NCBI GenBank assembly: GCA_937989665.1
Contig: CALKRN010000006.1
Span: 1 to 64,000 of the forward strand
DNA length: 64,000 bases
Reading direction: 5' to 3'
Source: an uncultured Desulfomicrobiaceae bacterium
GTDB lineage: Bacteria; Desulfobacterota; Desulfovibrionia; Desulfovibrionales; Desulfomicrobiaceae
Below, in pieces: positions 53,859 to 62,386 of the stretch. A program made the translations under genes and the position numbers. Each line of letters opens with the position of its first letter. The first letter of the stretch is position 1. Below the pieces are notes generated by a model. That model ran no database searches. It was given only the letters and a program-made list of their open reading frames with translations, and was not told the DNA's origin.

Positions 53859-54743
53859 CTACTGCACGGGCGCCGGTGCTTTAATCTTGCCCAGGGCCAG
53901 GCGCGGATCCACGCACAAGCGATCCAAACCGAGCTCCTGCCGGGGCACATCCAAGGCCAGGCCGAGCAGCTGGGTGTAATAAAAAACGGGGATACGGAAA
54001 CGCTCGTGCAAGGCGGCATTGATCTGCCGCTGCCGCAGGTCGAGATTCATCTGGCACAAGGGACAGGCCGTGACCATGGCGTCCACCCCAAGTCCCCGCG
54101 CCGCGTCAAGCAGCTTGCCCGACAGACGCATGACGATATCCCCCCGCGGGACACCAAACGAGGCCCCACAGCATTCTACCTTGAGCGGAAACGGCGCCAC
54201 CTCAAGACCAATGGCCTCCATGAGACGATCCATGGCCATGGGATTCTCGTGGTCGTCAAACCGCATCCGCTCCGGCGGCCGATTCATGATGCAACCGTAA
54301 TAGCAGGCAACGCGCAGGCCCGTGAGTGGCTTGGTGACCCGACGGGCCACTTCGTCCACCCCCACCTGCTCCACAAGGACCTGGAGCACGGACTGCGGGT
54401 CCACCGCGCCTGTATATGGACGATCCAAAAGGGCGTTGACCTTAGAGCGAAATCCCTCGTCCTCCATCTCCACCGCCGCATTGCGCAGATTGGTAAGACA
54501 GCTCGGACACGGGGTGGCCACGACCTCCATTCCCAAACTGTGGGCAAGGTCGAGGTTGCGGGCCGACAAGGCCGCGGAGAGGACATGGTTCACCATATGC
54601 GCTGGCGATGACCCGCAGCAGCTCCAATCCGGTACGTCCACAAGCTCCAGCCCCACCGCCTGGCACACCGCCCGGGTGGAGCGCTCATATTCAAGAGAAG
54701 TCCCCTGGCCCGAACACCCAGGATAGTACGCGACCTTAGGCAT
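53859..54743 (-). CDS. hdrB: HdrB, disulfide-reducing subunit with two CCG domains
   Basis: 294 residues from the ATG at 54743. Two cysteine-rich CCG domains are clear: the first uses YYPGCSGQG, WSCCGSSP and CPSCLTN; the second uses CYYGCIMN, ECCGASFG and CPLCQMNL. In methanogens each binds a non-cubane [4Fe-4S] cluster that cleaves CoM-S-S-CoB; in sulfate reducers the disulfide is unknown, with DsrC proposed. The start lies inside the hdrC end (8-base overlap). Confidence 0.94.
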   Translation of the reverse strand: MPKVAYYPGCSGQGTSLEYERSTRAVCQAVGLELVDVPDWSCCGSSPAHMVNHVLSAALSARNLDLAHSLGMEVVATPCPSCLTNLRNAAVEMEDEGFRSKVNALLDRPYTGAVDPQSVLQVLVEQVGVDEVARRVTKPLTGLRVACYYGCIMNRPPERMRFDDHENPMAMDRLMEAIGLEVAPFPLKVECCGASFGVPRGDIVMRLSGKLLDAARGLGVDAMVTACPLCQMNLDLRQRQINAALHERFRIPVFYYTQLLGLALDVPRQELGLDRLCVDPRLALGKIKAPAPVQ

Positions 54744-55296
54744 GGGCACCTCCTTGACGAAAACGCTGGAAGATGCGTTCCACCTGATCCCGCCCCACAA
54801 TGGGGTGGGGCTGGAAAGGCAGCTTCCGACGGGCCAAGGCTGTGGGAGCGAGGTCGAGGTCAGTAAAGACCTTCCCGGAATGCAGGACATAATCAACCAT
54901 AAGCCCTAATTCAAAAGCACGGCCATGACGCTCTACGGAACGCAAAAAGGAATCAGCAAAGAGCTTCACCTCTCGTTCTGTGGCATAGCCGCGCTCTCGA
55001 GCCATGTGACGGCACACATCCATAATCTTCGCGACATCAATGCGGTTCGGGCATCGCGTCGTACATGACTGGCACGAACCACAGAGCCAGATAGATTTGG
55101 AGCGTAAAACGGTTTCTTGTTGGCCAAGCTGGATGAGCCGCATGATCTGACTCACCGAATAATCATACACAAAGGTGTACGGACATCCTGCAGTACAGTT
55201 GCCGCACTGGTAGCAAGTACGCACGTCTTGATGACTGCGCGCCGCTACCTCGGCGATAAAGTCCTGCTCCGCAGTGGCAAGATCATAGATGCGCAT
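54736..55296 (-). CDS. hdrC: HdrC, iron-sulfur subunit
   Basis: 186 residues from the ATG at 55296; an ATG two codons upstream (55302) is equally possible. Two [4Fe-4S] motifs are CYQCGNCTAGCP (~28) and CGSCQSCTTRCP (~72). It passes electrons from HdrA to HdrB. It is the first gene of the seven-gene hdrCBA-floxDCBA run. In D. vulgaris an alcohol dehydrogenase gene precedes this run; here the upstream 600 bases hold no such gene. Confidence 0.92.
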   Translation of the reverse strand: MRIYDLATAEQDFIAEVAARSHQDVRTCYQCGNCTAGCPYTFVYDYSVSQIMRLIQLGQQETVLRSKSIWLCGSCQSCTTRCPNRIDVAKIMDVCRHMARERGYATEREVKLFADSFLRSVERHGRAFELGLMVDYVLHSGKVFTDLDLAPTALARRKLPFQPHPIVGRDQVERIFQRFRQGGAHA

Positions 55297-55302
55297 AGAC
55301 AT

Positions 55303-55927
55303 CCCCACGCATTTAGGAGTTAGGAAAAGGGTGTTTTCGCTCTGGTGCCCCTGCCCTTGGCGTGTCCTTTTGCGCCACAAGAAAACCACCTTGCTGGCGA
55401 GCTTAGACACACCTTTGCCCTGCAGACCGGCAGCGCACCGATCCACCCGGGATTCTCTTGCACCAGCGGTGCCATAGTGCTCGCCTCTTCTCTCTGTCCA
55501 GACACAAGACCCTAAAGACACATAAGGACACCGGGCCTTCCCTTGCGGCCCCACCGGGCACGCGTGTCGGCGGCGGCTGCCCCCATGCCGCAGCGTCCCT
55601 GGCCGTTCTTCCCGGAGCGCTGCCGGGCACCTCCACCAGGATGCACCCTGCACACGGCCAGCGGCGCTCTTTTCCCAGGCCTTCGGCAGGGACTCCAAAC
55701 ACGGTCTTATCCTTCTTGCCCATCTCTTACCCATCCCGGTTCTTGCCCATCCCGTACCGCCCTAGGGGCAGGGCCCTGTTGCAGCCATCGTACCGAAATC
55801 TGGCCCCACGCCGAACCGCCGTGGACCAATGGCATGAGAAGCCCTCAGAACCCCGCCTCCGAAAAGCGATGCTCCCCGCATTTCCCTTGACACCCGCCAC
55901 GACTGTCCCTACACCCACTTCCGCTTT
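55303..55927. other. 631-base gap upstream of hdrC and the tRNA gene
   Basis: No convincing gene is present. A minus-strand frame from 55473 to 55320 (51 codons, ATG after GAAGAGGCG) could encode a small leader protein but has no recognised features. The promoter of the hdr-flox operon must lie here. I saw no TTGTGAAA-type Rex operator and no clear sigma-70 boxes. Confidence 0.5.
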
Positions 55928-56003
<76 letters not shown>

Positions 56004-56011
56004 CCGCCACC

Positions 56012-56039
56012 AAGCCCTTCCCCCTGGAAGGGCTTTTTT
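56012..56039 (+). terminator. Intrinsic terminator of the tRNA-Val transcript
   Basis: AAGCCCTTCC and GGAAGGGCTT form a 10-bp stem around a four-base loop, running into TTTTTT. It starts 8 bases after the tRNA. Confidence 0.9.
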
Positions 56040-56114
56040 GATGCCACACGCCCTCTGGCCTACTCTGCGCGAGGCCGTCTCCTGCTGACGAGGGCGTCGT
56101 TGGGGAGGACCCTG

Positions 56115-57002
56115 GTGGAAACGACCACACCGTTTTCCTGCTGGCCGGCAGAAAGCGACTACGCGCTTCTCGACAGCGGCCATGGCCGCAAACTGGAGCG
56201 CTTTGGATCCATTGTCCTGGACCGACCCTGCAGCCAGGCCGTATGGCGCCCCCTGCACCCTGAGCGCTGGTCCATGGCCACCGCGAGCTTTGACCGCCAA
56301 GATGGCATGCGCTGGCAGGGGCGAGACCACCTGCCTGAATCCTGGGAGGTCCACCTTGCGGGCTTGCAGATGCGGCTTGCGGCGACGGACTTTGGCCATC
56401 TTGGGGTCTTCCCGGAAACCCTCCCCCTGTGGGTCTGGCTGCGCACCCACCTTGCCCCAGGAACACGCTTTCTCAACCTCTTTGCCTATTCCGGCGGCGC
56501 GAGTCTGGCTGCCGCCCAAGCCGGCGCCGAGGTCTGCCACGTGGACGCCTCGCGGGGCATGGTGGTCTGGGCGCGGGACAACGCGGCGCGCAACGGGTTG
56601 GAGCATGCCCCCATCCGGTGGATCGTGGACGACGCCCAGGTCTTTTTGCGCCGGGAGGCCCGCCGAGGCCGACGCTACCATGCCGTCCTCCTCGATCCCC
56701 CCTCCTTTGGCCGTGGTCGGCGCGGGGAGCTCTACAAGATCGAACGCGACGTCCAGCGCACCGTAGACCTTATCGCCGAGGTCCTTGCCCCAGATCCGGC
56801 CTTTGTCATCCTCACGTCCCATACCCCAGGATTTACCCCCCAGGTCCTCCAAAACCTCCTCACCCAAAGCTTCGGCACCCCCACCACCGCCGGCGGCGAA
56901 ATGCTCATCCACGCCACCGACACCCTCCCACTCCCCGCCGGGACCTGGGCCTGGGCGATCTTTTCCCCGCCCCCTGCCGCGGCCCTGCCCAACGCCCCTT
57001 GA
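56115..57002 (+). CDS. Class I SAM-dependent methyltransferase, RlmI-like
   Basis: 295 residues with a GTG start at 56115, chosen because GGGGAGG lies 8 bases upstream. The SAM site is [20 protein letters not shown] (~118); [20 protein letters not shown] and the catalytic LDPPSFGRG (~195) match the RlmI/23S rRNA m5C methyltransferase family. The N-terminal part is shorter than in E. coli RlmI and no PUA domain is evident, so the exact target is uncertain. It is convergent with cbiB. Confidence 0.82.
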   Translation: METTTPFSCWPAESDYALLDSGHGRKLERFGSIVLDRPCSQAVWRPLHPERWSMATASFDRQDGMRWQGRDHLPESWEVHLAGLQMRLAATDFGHLGVFPETLPLWVWLRTHLAPGTRFLNLFAYSGGASLAAAQAGAEVCHVDASRGMVVWARDNAARNGLEHAPIRWIVDDAQVFLRREARRGRRYHAVLLDPPSFGRGRRGELYKIERDVQRTVDLIAEVLAPDPAFVILTSHTPGFTPQVLQNLLTQSFGTPTTAGGEMLIHATDTLPLPAGTWAWAIFSPPPAAALPNAP

Positions 57003-57029
57003 CCTGCGGATAGTTTTTCCAACGGCCAG

Positions 57030-57938
57030 CTAGGACATCGCCCGCACCCCGACCAGGGCTACCGCCACAAGCACGCTGGCCGCCAGGACAAGGCCCTCAA
57101 GTTCCTGGAGGCGGTCCACGGTCCACGGCACGCCTTCGGGCCCCAACAGCGGCTTGTGCTTGATCTCTCCCTGGTAGCGGTCCACGCCGCCCATCGCCGC
57201 CCCCACGGCGTGGGCTGCCGCGGCCATAGGCCAACCAGCATTGGGGCTCTCCAATTGGCGGGCCTGGCGCGCCACCTCTCTCAGGGACACCCGCCGGCCC
57301 CTTGCCCAGGCCACGGCCAGCATCCCCAAGGCAGTCAAGCGGGCCGGCACAAAGGCAAGGACGTCGTCACCGCGGGCCGCCACCTTCCCCAAACGTTCAA
57401 AACGTTCCGTCCGGTAACCCCACATGGAATCGAGGGTGGACACCGCCTTGTATGCCCACAGCCCCTCCACTCCGGCCAAAGCGAGCCAAAAAACAGGAGC
57501 GACAAAGGCGTCGTTGGCGTTCTCGGCCAGGGTCTCGGCCAAACCGCGGGCCACGCCGTCACGGTCAAGATGGGCCGTGTCTCGGCTCACCAAGAGACGA
57601 AGACCCGCCCGGGCCGCCTCGAGGTCGCCAGCGGCCAGGGCCCGGCGCACGGCCCGGGTCTCGCGTACGAGGCTCCCTAAGGCAAGGCCCGCATAGCCAA
57701 GGTAGAGCGCCGCCACGTCCCCAAGGACAGGGGCCAGGGCCAGCGCATGAGCCACCAGGGCCGCTCCAGCCGCAAGCCCCACAGTGACGAGCGCGCCCCG
57801 CACCAGGGGTGCTCGCCTGGCCCAGGGCTCGAGCGCCTCGATGCTGCGGCCAAGCCAGCGCACCGGATGCGGCCACCCCCGCGGGTCCCCCAATATGAGG
57901 TCCAAGGCCACGCAGCCAAGGAGCATTACGGGCCGCAT
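57030..57938 (-). CDS. cbiB: Adenosylcobinamide-phosphate synthase (CbiB/CobD)
   Basis: 302 residues, a multi-span membrane protein. LDLILGDPRGWPHPVRWLGR near the start, AETLAENANDAFVAPVFW in the middle, and SPNAGWPMAAAAHAVG near the end are CbiB hallmarks. It attaches aminopropanol phosphate to adenosylcobyric acid in B12 synthesis. Its start overlaps the trmL stop by 13 bases. No other cobalamin genes are adjacent; the B12-binding radical SAM protein at 26.7 kb is a possible consumer. Confidence 0.93.
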   Translation of the reverse strand: MRPVMLLGCVALDLILGDPRGWPHPVRWLGRSIEALEPWARRAPLVRGALVTVGLAAGAALVAHALALAPVLGDVAALYLGYAGLALGSLVRETRAVRRALAAGDLEAARAGLRLLVSRDTAHLDRDGVARGLAETLAENANDAFVAPVFWLALAGVEGLWAYKAVSTLDSMWGYRTERFERLGKVAARGDDVLAFVPARLTALGMLAVAWARGRRVSLREVARQARQLESPNAGWPMAAAAHAVGAAMGGVDRYQGEIKHKPLLGPEGVPWTVDRLQELEGLVLAASVLVAVALVGVRAMS

Positions 57939-58387
57939 CGCCGATCCAACTCCCCGGTTTGGCGCAGGGCCTCATAGAGGAGGACTGCCGCAGCATTGGC
58001 CACATTGAGGGATCGCACCTTGCCCCAAATGGGGATGCGCACAAGCGCTCGATCCACGGTCACAGCCTCTGGCAAACCACGGGTCTCGGGCCCAAGGACT
58101 AGGCCATCGTTCGGTTGGAAGACAAATTGATGGTACGGCGTCCCGCCCCGGGCACTGGAGCACACCAACCGCCCGCCATCCCATCCCTGAAGCAACGCCT
58201 CCCACGAAGGCCACACCCGCAGCGGGACGTACGGCCAATAGTCCAGGCCCGCTCGGCGCAGGTAGCGGTCCTCGAGGCTAAAGCCAAGGGGCTCCACCAG
58301 GTTGAGGGTCGTGCACGTGGCAGCACACAAACGGGCAATGGTGCCGGTATTGGGCGGGATTTCAGGCTCGTAGAGGATGATTTGCAT
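57926..58387 (-). CDS. trmL: tRNA (cytidine/uridine-34 2'-O)-methyltransferase
   Basis: 153 residues, the single-domain SPOUT (TrmL) size. The start QIILYEPEIPPNTGTIARLC, the knot motif LVLGPETRGLPEAV and SLNVANAAAVLLYEALRQ are all present. It 2'-O-methylates the wobble base of tRNA-Leu. It overlaps cbiB and is divergent from rfbB. Confidence 0.95.
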   Translation of the reverse strand: MQIILYEPEIPPNTGTIARLCAATCTTLNLVEPLGFSLEDRYLRRAGLDYWPYVPLRVWPSWEALLQGWDGGRLVCSSARGGTPYHQFVFQPNDGLVLGPETRGLPEAVTVDRALVRIPIWGKVRSLNVANAAAVLLYEALRQTGELDRRCGP

Positions 58388-58470
58388 GACTGCTCCTCTT
58401 GGACTAGAGACGGATGGCGGTGGGCACCTTGGTCGCCCCCCGCTGCTGCGTCAATCCCTAAGGAGTTCCC

Positions 58471-59496
58471 ATGCGTCTTCTCGTCACTGGTGGGTGTGGC
58501 TTCATTGGCACTAATTTCATCCACCATCTCCTGGAGTCGGACCCGACGGTGCATATCGTCAATCTCGACAAGCTGACCTACGCCGGCAACCGCGGCAACC
58601 TTGCCCATCTCGAGGGGCCAGGCTCCCGCTATACCTTTGTCCAAGGCGACATCGCCAATGCCGAGCTCGTGCGCCATTTGCTTGGTAGCCATGCCATCGA
58701 GGCCATTGTCCACTTTGCCGCCGAATCCCACGTGGACCGATCCATCGTGGACAGCGCGCCCTTTATCCACACCAACGTCGTCGGCACCCACGTCCTTCTC
58801 GAAGCAGCTCGAGAAATGGGCATCCACCGCTTTGTCCACGTCTCCACCGACGAGGTCTACGGCTCTCTTGGCCCCGACGAGCCGCCGTTTACCGAAGATA
58901 CCCCGCTGGCGCCCAACTCGCCTTACTCGGCCTCCAAAGCGGCCTCGGACCTGCTGGCCCTGGCCTTTTTCCATACCTATGGCCTCCCGGTGCTCGTCAC
59001 CCGCTGCTCCAACAACTACGGGCCGTACCAATTCCCCGAAAAACTCATCCCCCTTGCCTTCCGCCGTGCCAGCCGCGGGGAGCCCGTGCCGATCTATGGC
59101 GATGGCGGCAATGTACGCGACTGGATCTACGTCCTCGACCATTGTGCCGGGGTAGAGGCCGCCCTGCGCCGCGGGCTCCCCGGCCGGGTGTACAACTTTG
59201 GCGGAGACGCCGAGCGTACCAACCTCGAGGTCGTGGGGACCATCCTCGACCTCCTTGGGGCCTCCAGAAGCCTCATCCGATTTGTAACGGACCGGCCCGG
59301 CCATGACCGCCGCTACGCCATGAACAGCCGCCGCGCCAAGGCAGAGCTGGGCTGGCAGCCCACTACTGACTTTCCCACCGGCATTGCCCACACCATCCGC
59401 TGGTACCAAACGCATCCCAACTGGCTGGAGTCTGTCGAAAGCGGCGCCTACCGCCAGTTTATGGACTCTTGGTACACCAAGGAGCGCGGGGTATGA
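58471..59496 (+). CDS. rfbB: dTDP-glucose 4,6-dehydratase
   Basis: 341 residues. NAD site LVTGGCGFIGTNFIHHLLES; HFAAESHVDRSI, STDEVYGSL and the catalytic YSASKAASD (Tyr-xxx-Lys) match RmlB. NNYGPYQFPEKLIPL is also conserved. It makes dTDP-4-keto-6-deoxyglucose. The ATG has AAGGAG upstream and the stop codon overlaps the rfbD start. It follows functionally from rfbA at 14.8 kb. Confidence 0.96.
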   Translation: MRLLVTGGCGFIGTNFIHHLLESDPTVHIVNLDKLTYAGNRGNLAHLEGPGSRYTFVQGDIANAELVRHLLGSHAIEAIVHFAAESHVDRSIVDSAPFIHTNVVGTHVLLEAAREMGIHRFVHVSTDEVYGSLGPDEPPFTEDTPLAPNSPYSASKAASDLLALAFFHTYGLPVLVTRCSNNYGPYQFPEKLIPLAFRRASRGEPVPIYGDGGNVRDWIYVLDHCAGVEAALRRGLPGRVYNFGGDAERTNLEVVGTILDLLGASRSLIRFVTDRPGHDRRYAMNSRRAKAELGWQPTTDFPTGIAHTIRWYQTHPNWLESVESGAYRQFMDSWYTKERGV

Positions 59497-60338
59497 CGAC
59501 GGCCCTGGTCTTTGGCGGCCGCACCGGGCTTCTGGGCCAAGCCCTGATGCGGGTCCTCTCCAGAGCTGGTTGGCAGGCCATCCCCATTGGCCGCGGCGAC
59601 GTGGACCTCCTCAACCTCGAGGCCTTGCACCAGCTCGTGGCCCAGACCCAACCGCAGGTCATCGTCAACGCCATCGCCTACACCGCCGTGGACCGCGCCG
59701 AGGACGAACCTCAGGAGGCATGGCGCATCAATACCCTCTTCCCTCGCCTCCTGGGACGAGCGGCGGGCGATGCCCACCTGCTGCACGTCAGCACCGACTA
59801 TGTCTTCGATGGCCGGGCGACTCGGCCCTATCTCCCCACCGACCCCGTCAATCCCCAATCGGTCTATGGCCGCACCAAACTCGAAGGGGAGCAAGAGCTT
59901 CTTCGCCTCGGCCTTCCACGGCTCACCATCGTGCGTACCGCCTGGCTCTTTGGTCCTGGCCGAACCAATTTCATTACCCGTATCCTTGAACTCGCCCAGC
60001 AGCGCCCCGTGCTCACCGTGGTCCACGATCAAGTGGGCAGCCCCACCTTTACCCAGGACCTCGCCGCCGCCCTCCTCGCCCTGGCAAAGGTCAGGGCCTT
60101 CGGACTGTTCCATGCCGTCAACGCGGGCCAGGCCTCGTGGTGCGAACTCGCCGAAGAGGCCGTGCGCCTGGCCGGACTTCCCACGGTGGTGCAGCCCATC
60201 TCTTCCAAGGACTATCCCCAGCGCGCCAAACGCCCGGCCTATTCGGTGCTCGACACCGCGGCCTTGACCGCGGCCACCGGCATCACCCCCCGCTCCTGGG
60301 CCATTGCCCTGCGTGAATACCTGCGCAGCCTGCGTTGA
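59493..60338 (+). CDS. rfbD: dTDP-4-dehydrorhamnose reductase
   Basis: 281 residues. The nucleotide site is VFGGRTGLLGQAL; VNAIAYTAVDRAEDE, HVSTDYVFDG, VYGRTKLEGEQ (Tyr-xxx-Lys) and VRTAWLFGPG match RmlD. It completes dTDP-rhamnose. Its ATG shares four bases with the rfbB stop (ATGA). RfbC, the epimerase between the two steps, is not found in the window. Confidence 0.95.
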   Translation: MTTALVFGGRTGLLGQALMRVLSRAGWQAIPIGRGDVDLLNLEALHQLVAQTQPQVIVNAIAYTAVDRAEDEPQEAWRINTLFPRLLGRAAGDAHLLHVSTDYVFDGRATRPYLPTDPVNPQSVYGRTKLEGEQELLRLGLPRLTIVRTAWLFGPGRTNFITRILELAQQRPVLTVVHDQVGSPTFTQDLAAALLALAKVRAFGLFHAVNAGQASWCELAEEAVRLAGLPTVVQPISSKDYPQRAKRPAYSVLDTAALTAATGITPRSWAIALREYLRSLR

Positions 60339-60394
60339 CTTGTTGCCGCAACGATTTATGCCCAGGCCACATTCACCCACAAGGAGTATCTCCC

Positions 60395-60940
60395 ATGACC
60401 GAACCCATGGAAGACCAACCCACGACTACACCCCCACAACCCACCCAAGCCGCGGCAACCGAACCCTCTCTGGAAGAACGCCTCGAGGCGGCGCTGCGGG
60501 AAATTGAGACCCTGCGCCACGACAACCTGCGCATCCTCGCCGATGGCGAAAACTTCAAAAAACGTCTTGTGCGCGAAAAAGAAGAACAGTGTAAGTTTGC
60601 CGTCGCTGGCCTCGTGGAGGAACTCCTCGTCGTCCTCGACAACCTCGAGCTCGCCCTCGCCCATTGCAGTGCCAACGAGGCCTGCCGCGACCTCTTTACC
60701 GGCGTGGAGATGACCCGCAGCGCCCTGCTCGAGGTGCTCCGCCGCCACGGGCTCTCGCCCATTGCCGTGACCGAAGGGGCACCCTTTGACCCGAGTCAGC
60801 ACGAGGCCCTCGGCCACGAAGTCCGGACCGACCTGCCCGCTGGCAGCGTCGCCCGCGTGCTGCAAACCGGATACTTCTTCAAGGAGCGCCTCCTGCGGCC
60901 TGCCAAGGTCATGGTGGCCAAGGCCGAGGAGGGGGCATGA
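60395..60940 (+). CDS. grpE: Nucleotide exchange factor GrpE
   Basis: 181 residues. An acidic, proline/glutamine-rich start is followed by a long coiled coil (SLEERLEAALREIETLRHDN, ENFKKRLVREKEEQ) and the beta-domain (PFDPSQHEALGHE, VLQTGYFFKERLLRPAKVMV). It releases ADP from DnaK. The ATG follows AAGGAG. dnaK is often next to grpE; here the following gene is a CoA-binding protein overlapping by 4 bases. Confidence 0.95.
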   Translation: MTEPMEDQPTTTPPQPTQAAATEPSLEERLEAALREIETLRHDNLRILADGENFKKRLVREKEEQCKFAVAGLVEELLVVLDNLELALAHCSANEACRDLFTGVEMTRSALLEVLRRHGLSPIAVTEGAPFDPSQHEALGHEVRTDLPAGSVARVLQTGYFFKERLLRPAKVMVAKAEEGA

Positions 60941-61305
60941 GGCCGCAGACCGTAGCCGTGCTTGGCGCCAGCCCCAAACCCGAGCGCTACTCCCACCAGG
61001 CCGTCCGGGCCTTGCGCGAAGGCGGCCACACCGTCATCCCGGTTAACCCCGGACATGCGAGCATTGCTGGCCTTCCCACGGCCCGCTCCCTCGAGGCCAT
61101 TGCAACGCCCGTGGACACCCTCACCGTGTACGTCAGCCCCCAGCACAGCCTCCCCCTGGCCGAGGCCATCATCGCCCTGCGGCCGGGGCGGGTTATCCTC
61201 AACCCCGGGGCCGAATCGCCCGAGCTCGAGGCCCGGCTGACCGCCGCCGGCATCCCCTGGCAGCACGCCTGCACCCTCGTCCTCTTACGCACCGGACAGT
61301 TCTGA
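60937..61305 (+). CDS. CoA-binding-domain protein (YccU-like)
   Basis: 122 residues, a single Rossmann-like CoA-binding domain. AVLGASPKPERYSHQAVRAL, GHTVIPVNPGHASIAGLP and LNPGAESPELEARL match the family. The biochemical role is unknown. It overlaps grpE by four bases (ATGA). Confidence 0.88.
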   Translation: MRPQTVAVLGASPKPERYSHQAVRALREGGHTVIPVNPGHASIAGLPTARSLEAIATPVDTLTVYVSPQHSLPLAEAIIALRPGRVILNPGAESPELEARLTAAGIPWQHACTLVLLRTGQF

Positions 61306-61313
61306 AAAACAGT

Positions 61314-61337
61314 GCAGGCCGCCCGGAGGCGGCCTGC
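61314..61337. terminator. Terminator between the YccU-like gene and the histidine-rich gene
   Basis: GCAGGCCGCC and GGCGGCCTGC form a perfect 10-bp stem with a CGGA loop. On the minus strand it is followed by ACTGTTTTTC, so it works best for the histidine-rich gene. On the plus strand only GGTTCCCC follows. Confidence 0.8.
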
Positions 61338-61358
61338 GGTTCCCCTTCGTGTGGGGCC

Positions 61359-61523
61359 TTAGTGCTGGTGATCCTCATGCGCCGGCACTTCGTCGTGGGT
61401 GTGCTCGTGCTCATGATCATGGGGATGACTATGGACGATATCCCCATGCCGATGCTCGTGTTCATGGTGGACCTTGGTCACCGTCACGCCTGTTCCACGT
61501 CCGCAGCCACAACCTTTACACAT
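61359..61523 (-). CDS. 54-residue histidine-rich protein with CxxCxC start, probable metal (nickel) binder
   Basis: The gene is short but has a textbook ribosome-binding site (AGGAGG, 9 bases before the ATG) and a terminator just after the stop. The product starts MCKGCGCGRGTGVTVTKVHH and then alternates His with Glu, Asp and Pro; 15 of 54 residues are histidine (for example HPHDHEHEHTHDE). The CxxCxC head recalls the metal site at the N-terminus of the nickel GTPase HypB, and the tail recalls the HypB or SlyD histidine stretch. A nickel, zinc or cobalt store or chaperone is inferred. No hydrogenase or urease genes are visible nearby. Confidence 0.75.
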   Translation of the reverse strand: MCKGCGCGRGTGVTVTKVHHEHEHRHGDIVHSHPHDHEHEHTHDEVPAHEDHQH

Positions 61524-61535
61524 ATCTCCAACCTC

Positions 61536-61943
61536 CTACAGCAGTTCCTGTGCCCGATGGGGCTCACGATAACCCGCCTGTAATCCTTCACCGACAAAAC
61601 ACAAGAGCCCAAAAGCCCCCTTCAACGGCATAGCATCAAGGACATCAGGTTGCGCACGGAAGTCCAAGGATGCACCCGCCAGCCCCAGCCATCTCGCCGC
61701 CTCCCCCTTTCCCCTCGCCGCCCTCGCCTGCCCTCGGCCCCTTTCTACGCATCTCCAAGGGGGCCCACCGGCCGTCGTGGCGTCCAAATCGGCCTTGCCG
61801 GACACAAACGCTGGCCCCCTCAGGAACCCACCAGGCGGCACCGGAACCCTCCCCCACGCTCCCTGGGTTTGACATCCCCACCGCCCCGGCCTAGCGCCAG
61901 GCCATGGCCACACTCCCTCCATGGCTGGGGCAGATGACCCCAC
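61536..61943 (-). CDS. Doubtful open reading frame upstream of the histidine-rich gene
   Basis: The frame (up to 135 codons) ends in a TAG that overlaps the ribosome-binding site of the histidine-rich gene, the spacing one expects inside an operon. Its last ~45 residues (LDAMPLKGAFGLLCFVGEGL) look protein-like. The N-terminal two thirds are low-complexity Gly/Arg/Pro and no good start signal is visible. Without it, 61538-61903 is a gap with nothing recognisable. Confidence 0.25.
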   Translation of the reverse strand: MGSSAPAMEGVWPWPGARPGRWGCQTQGAWGRVPVPPGGFLRGPAFVSGKADLDATTAGGPPWRCVERGRGQARAARGKGEAARWLGLAGASLDFRAQPDVLDAMPLKGAFGLLCFVGEGLQAGYREPHRAQELL

Positions 61944-62386
61944 GCGCTACCGTGCGCACCCGCATCCTTGCCGCAGCCCTCTTTTGGTCCGCGGTAGGTA
62001 TCCTCCTTCTTGGCCGGGGCAGCCTCTTGATTCGAAACGAGTCCCTGTTGTGGGCTACCGCGACTCTGGCCCTGGCCCTCGGCCTCGGCGTCCTCAAAAG
62101 CCGCGTTATCTTCGACCCTGCTGCCCAAAGAGCCCTCGCCCACATCCGCCGCAAACCCAATCATGCCTGTCTTGGCGGCTTCCTGTCGCTGCGCAACTGG
62201 GGACTCGTCGTCCTCATGATGGGGTTTGGCCAGCTGGTGGGGGCCATGCCCCTGCCGGGGACTGTACGCAGCGGGGTCCTTACGCTCGTCGGGATAGGGT
62301 TGATCCGCTCCAGCCGCCTCCTGTGGCAGGCGTGGCATGCCACACCGGCCACGCCCCTTGGGGACCTGCGCCCTGGCCGAAAGTAA
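61904..62386 (+). CDS. Small integral membrane protein, function unknown
   Basis: 160 residues with about four hydrophobic segments (ILAAALFWSAVGILLLG, LLWATATLALALGLGVL, LRNWGLVVLMMGFGQLVGA, VLTLVGIGLI). Between them is a conserved-looking charged loop (IFDPAAQRALAHIRRKPNHA). No family was recognised. ATGs at 61904, 61919 and 61934 are all possible starts. The 3' end overlaps the convergent PHP gene by about 107 bases. Confidence 0.6.
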   Translation: MATLPPWLGQMTPRATVRTRILAAALFWSAVGILLLGRGSLLIRNESLLWATATLALALGLGVLKSRVIFDPAAQRALAHIRRKPNHACLGGFLSLRNWGLVVLMMGFGQLVGAMPLPGTVRSGVLTLVGIGLIRSSRLLWQAWHATPATPLGDLRPGRK

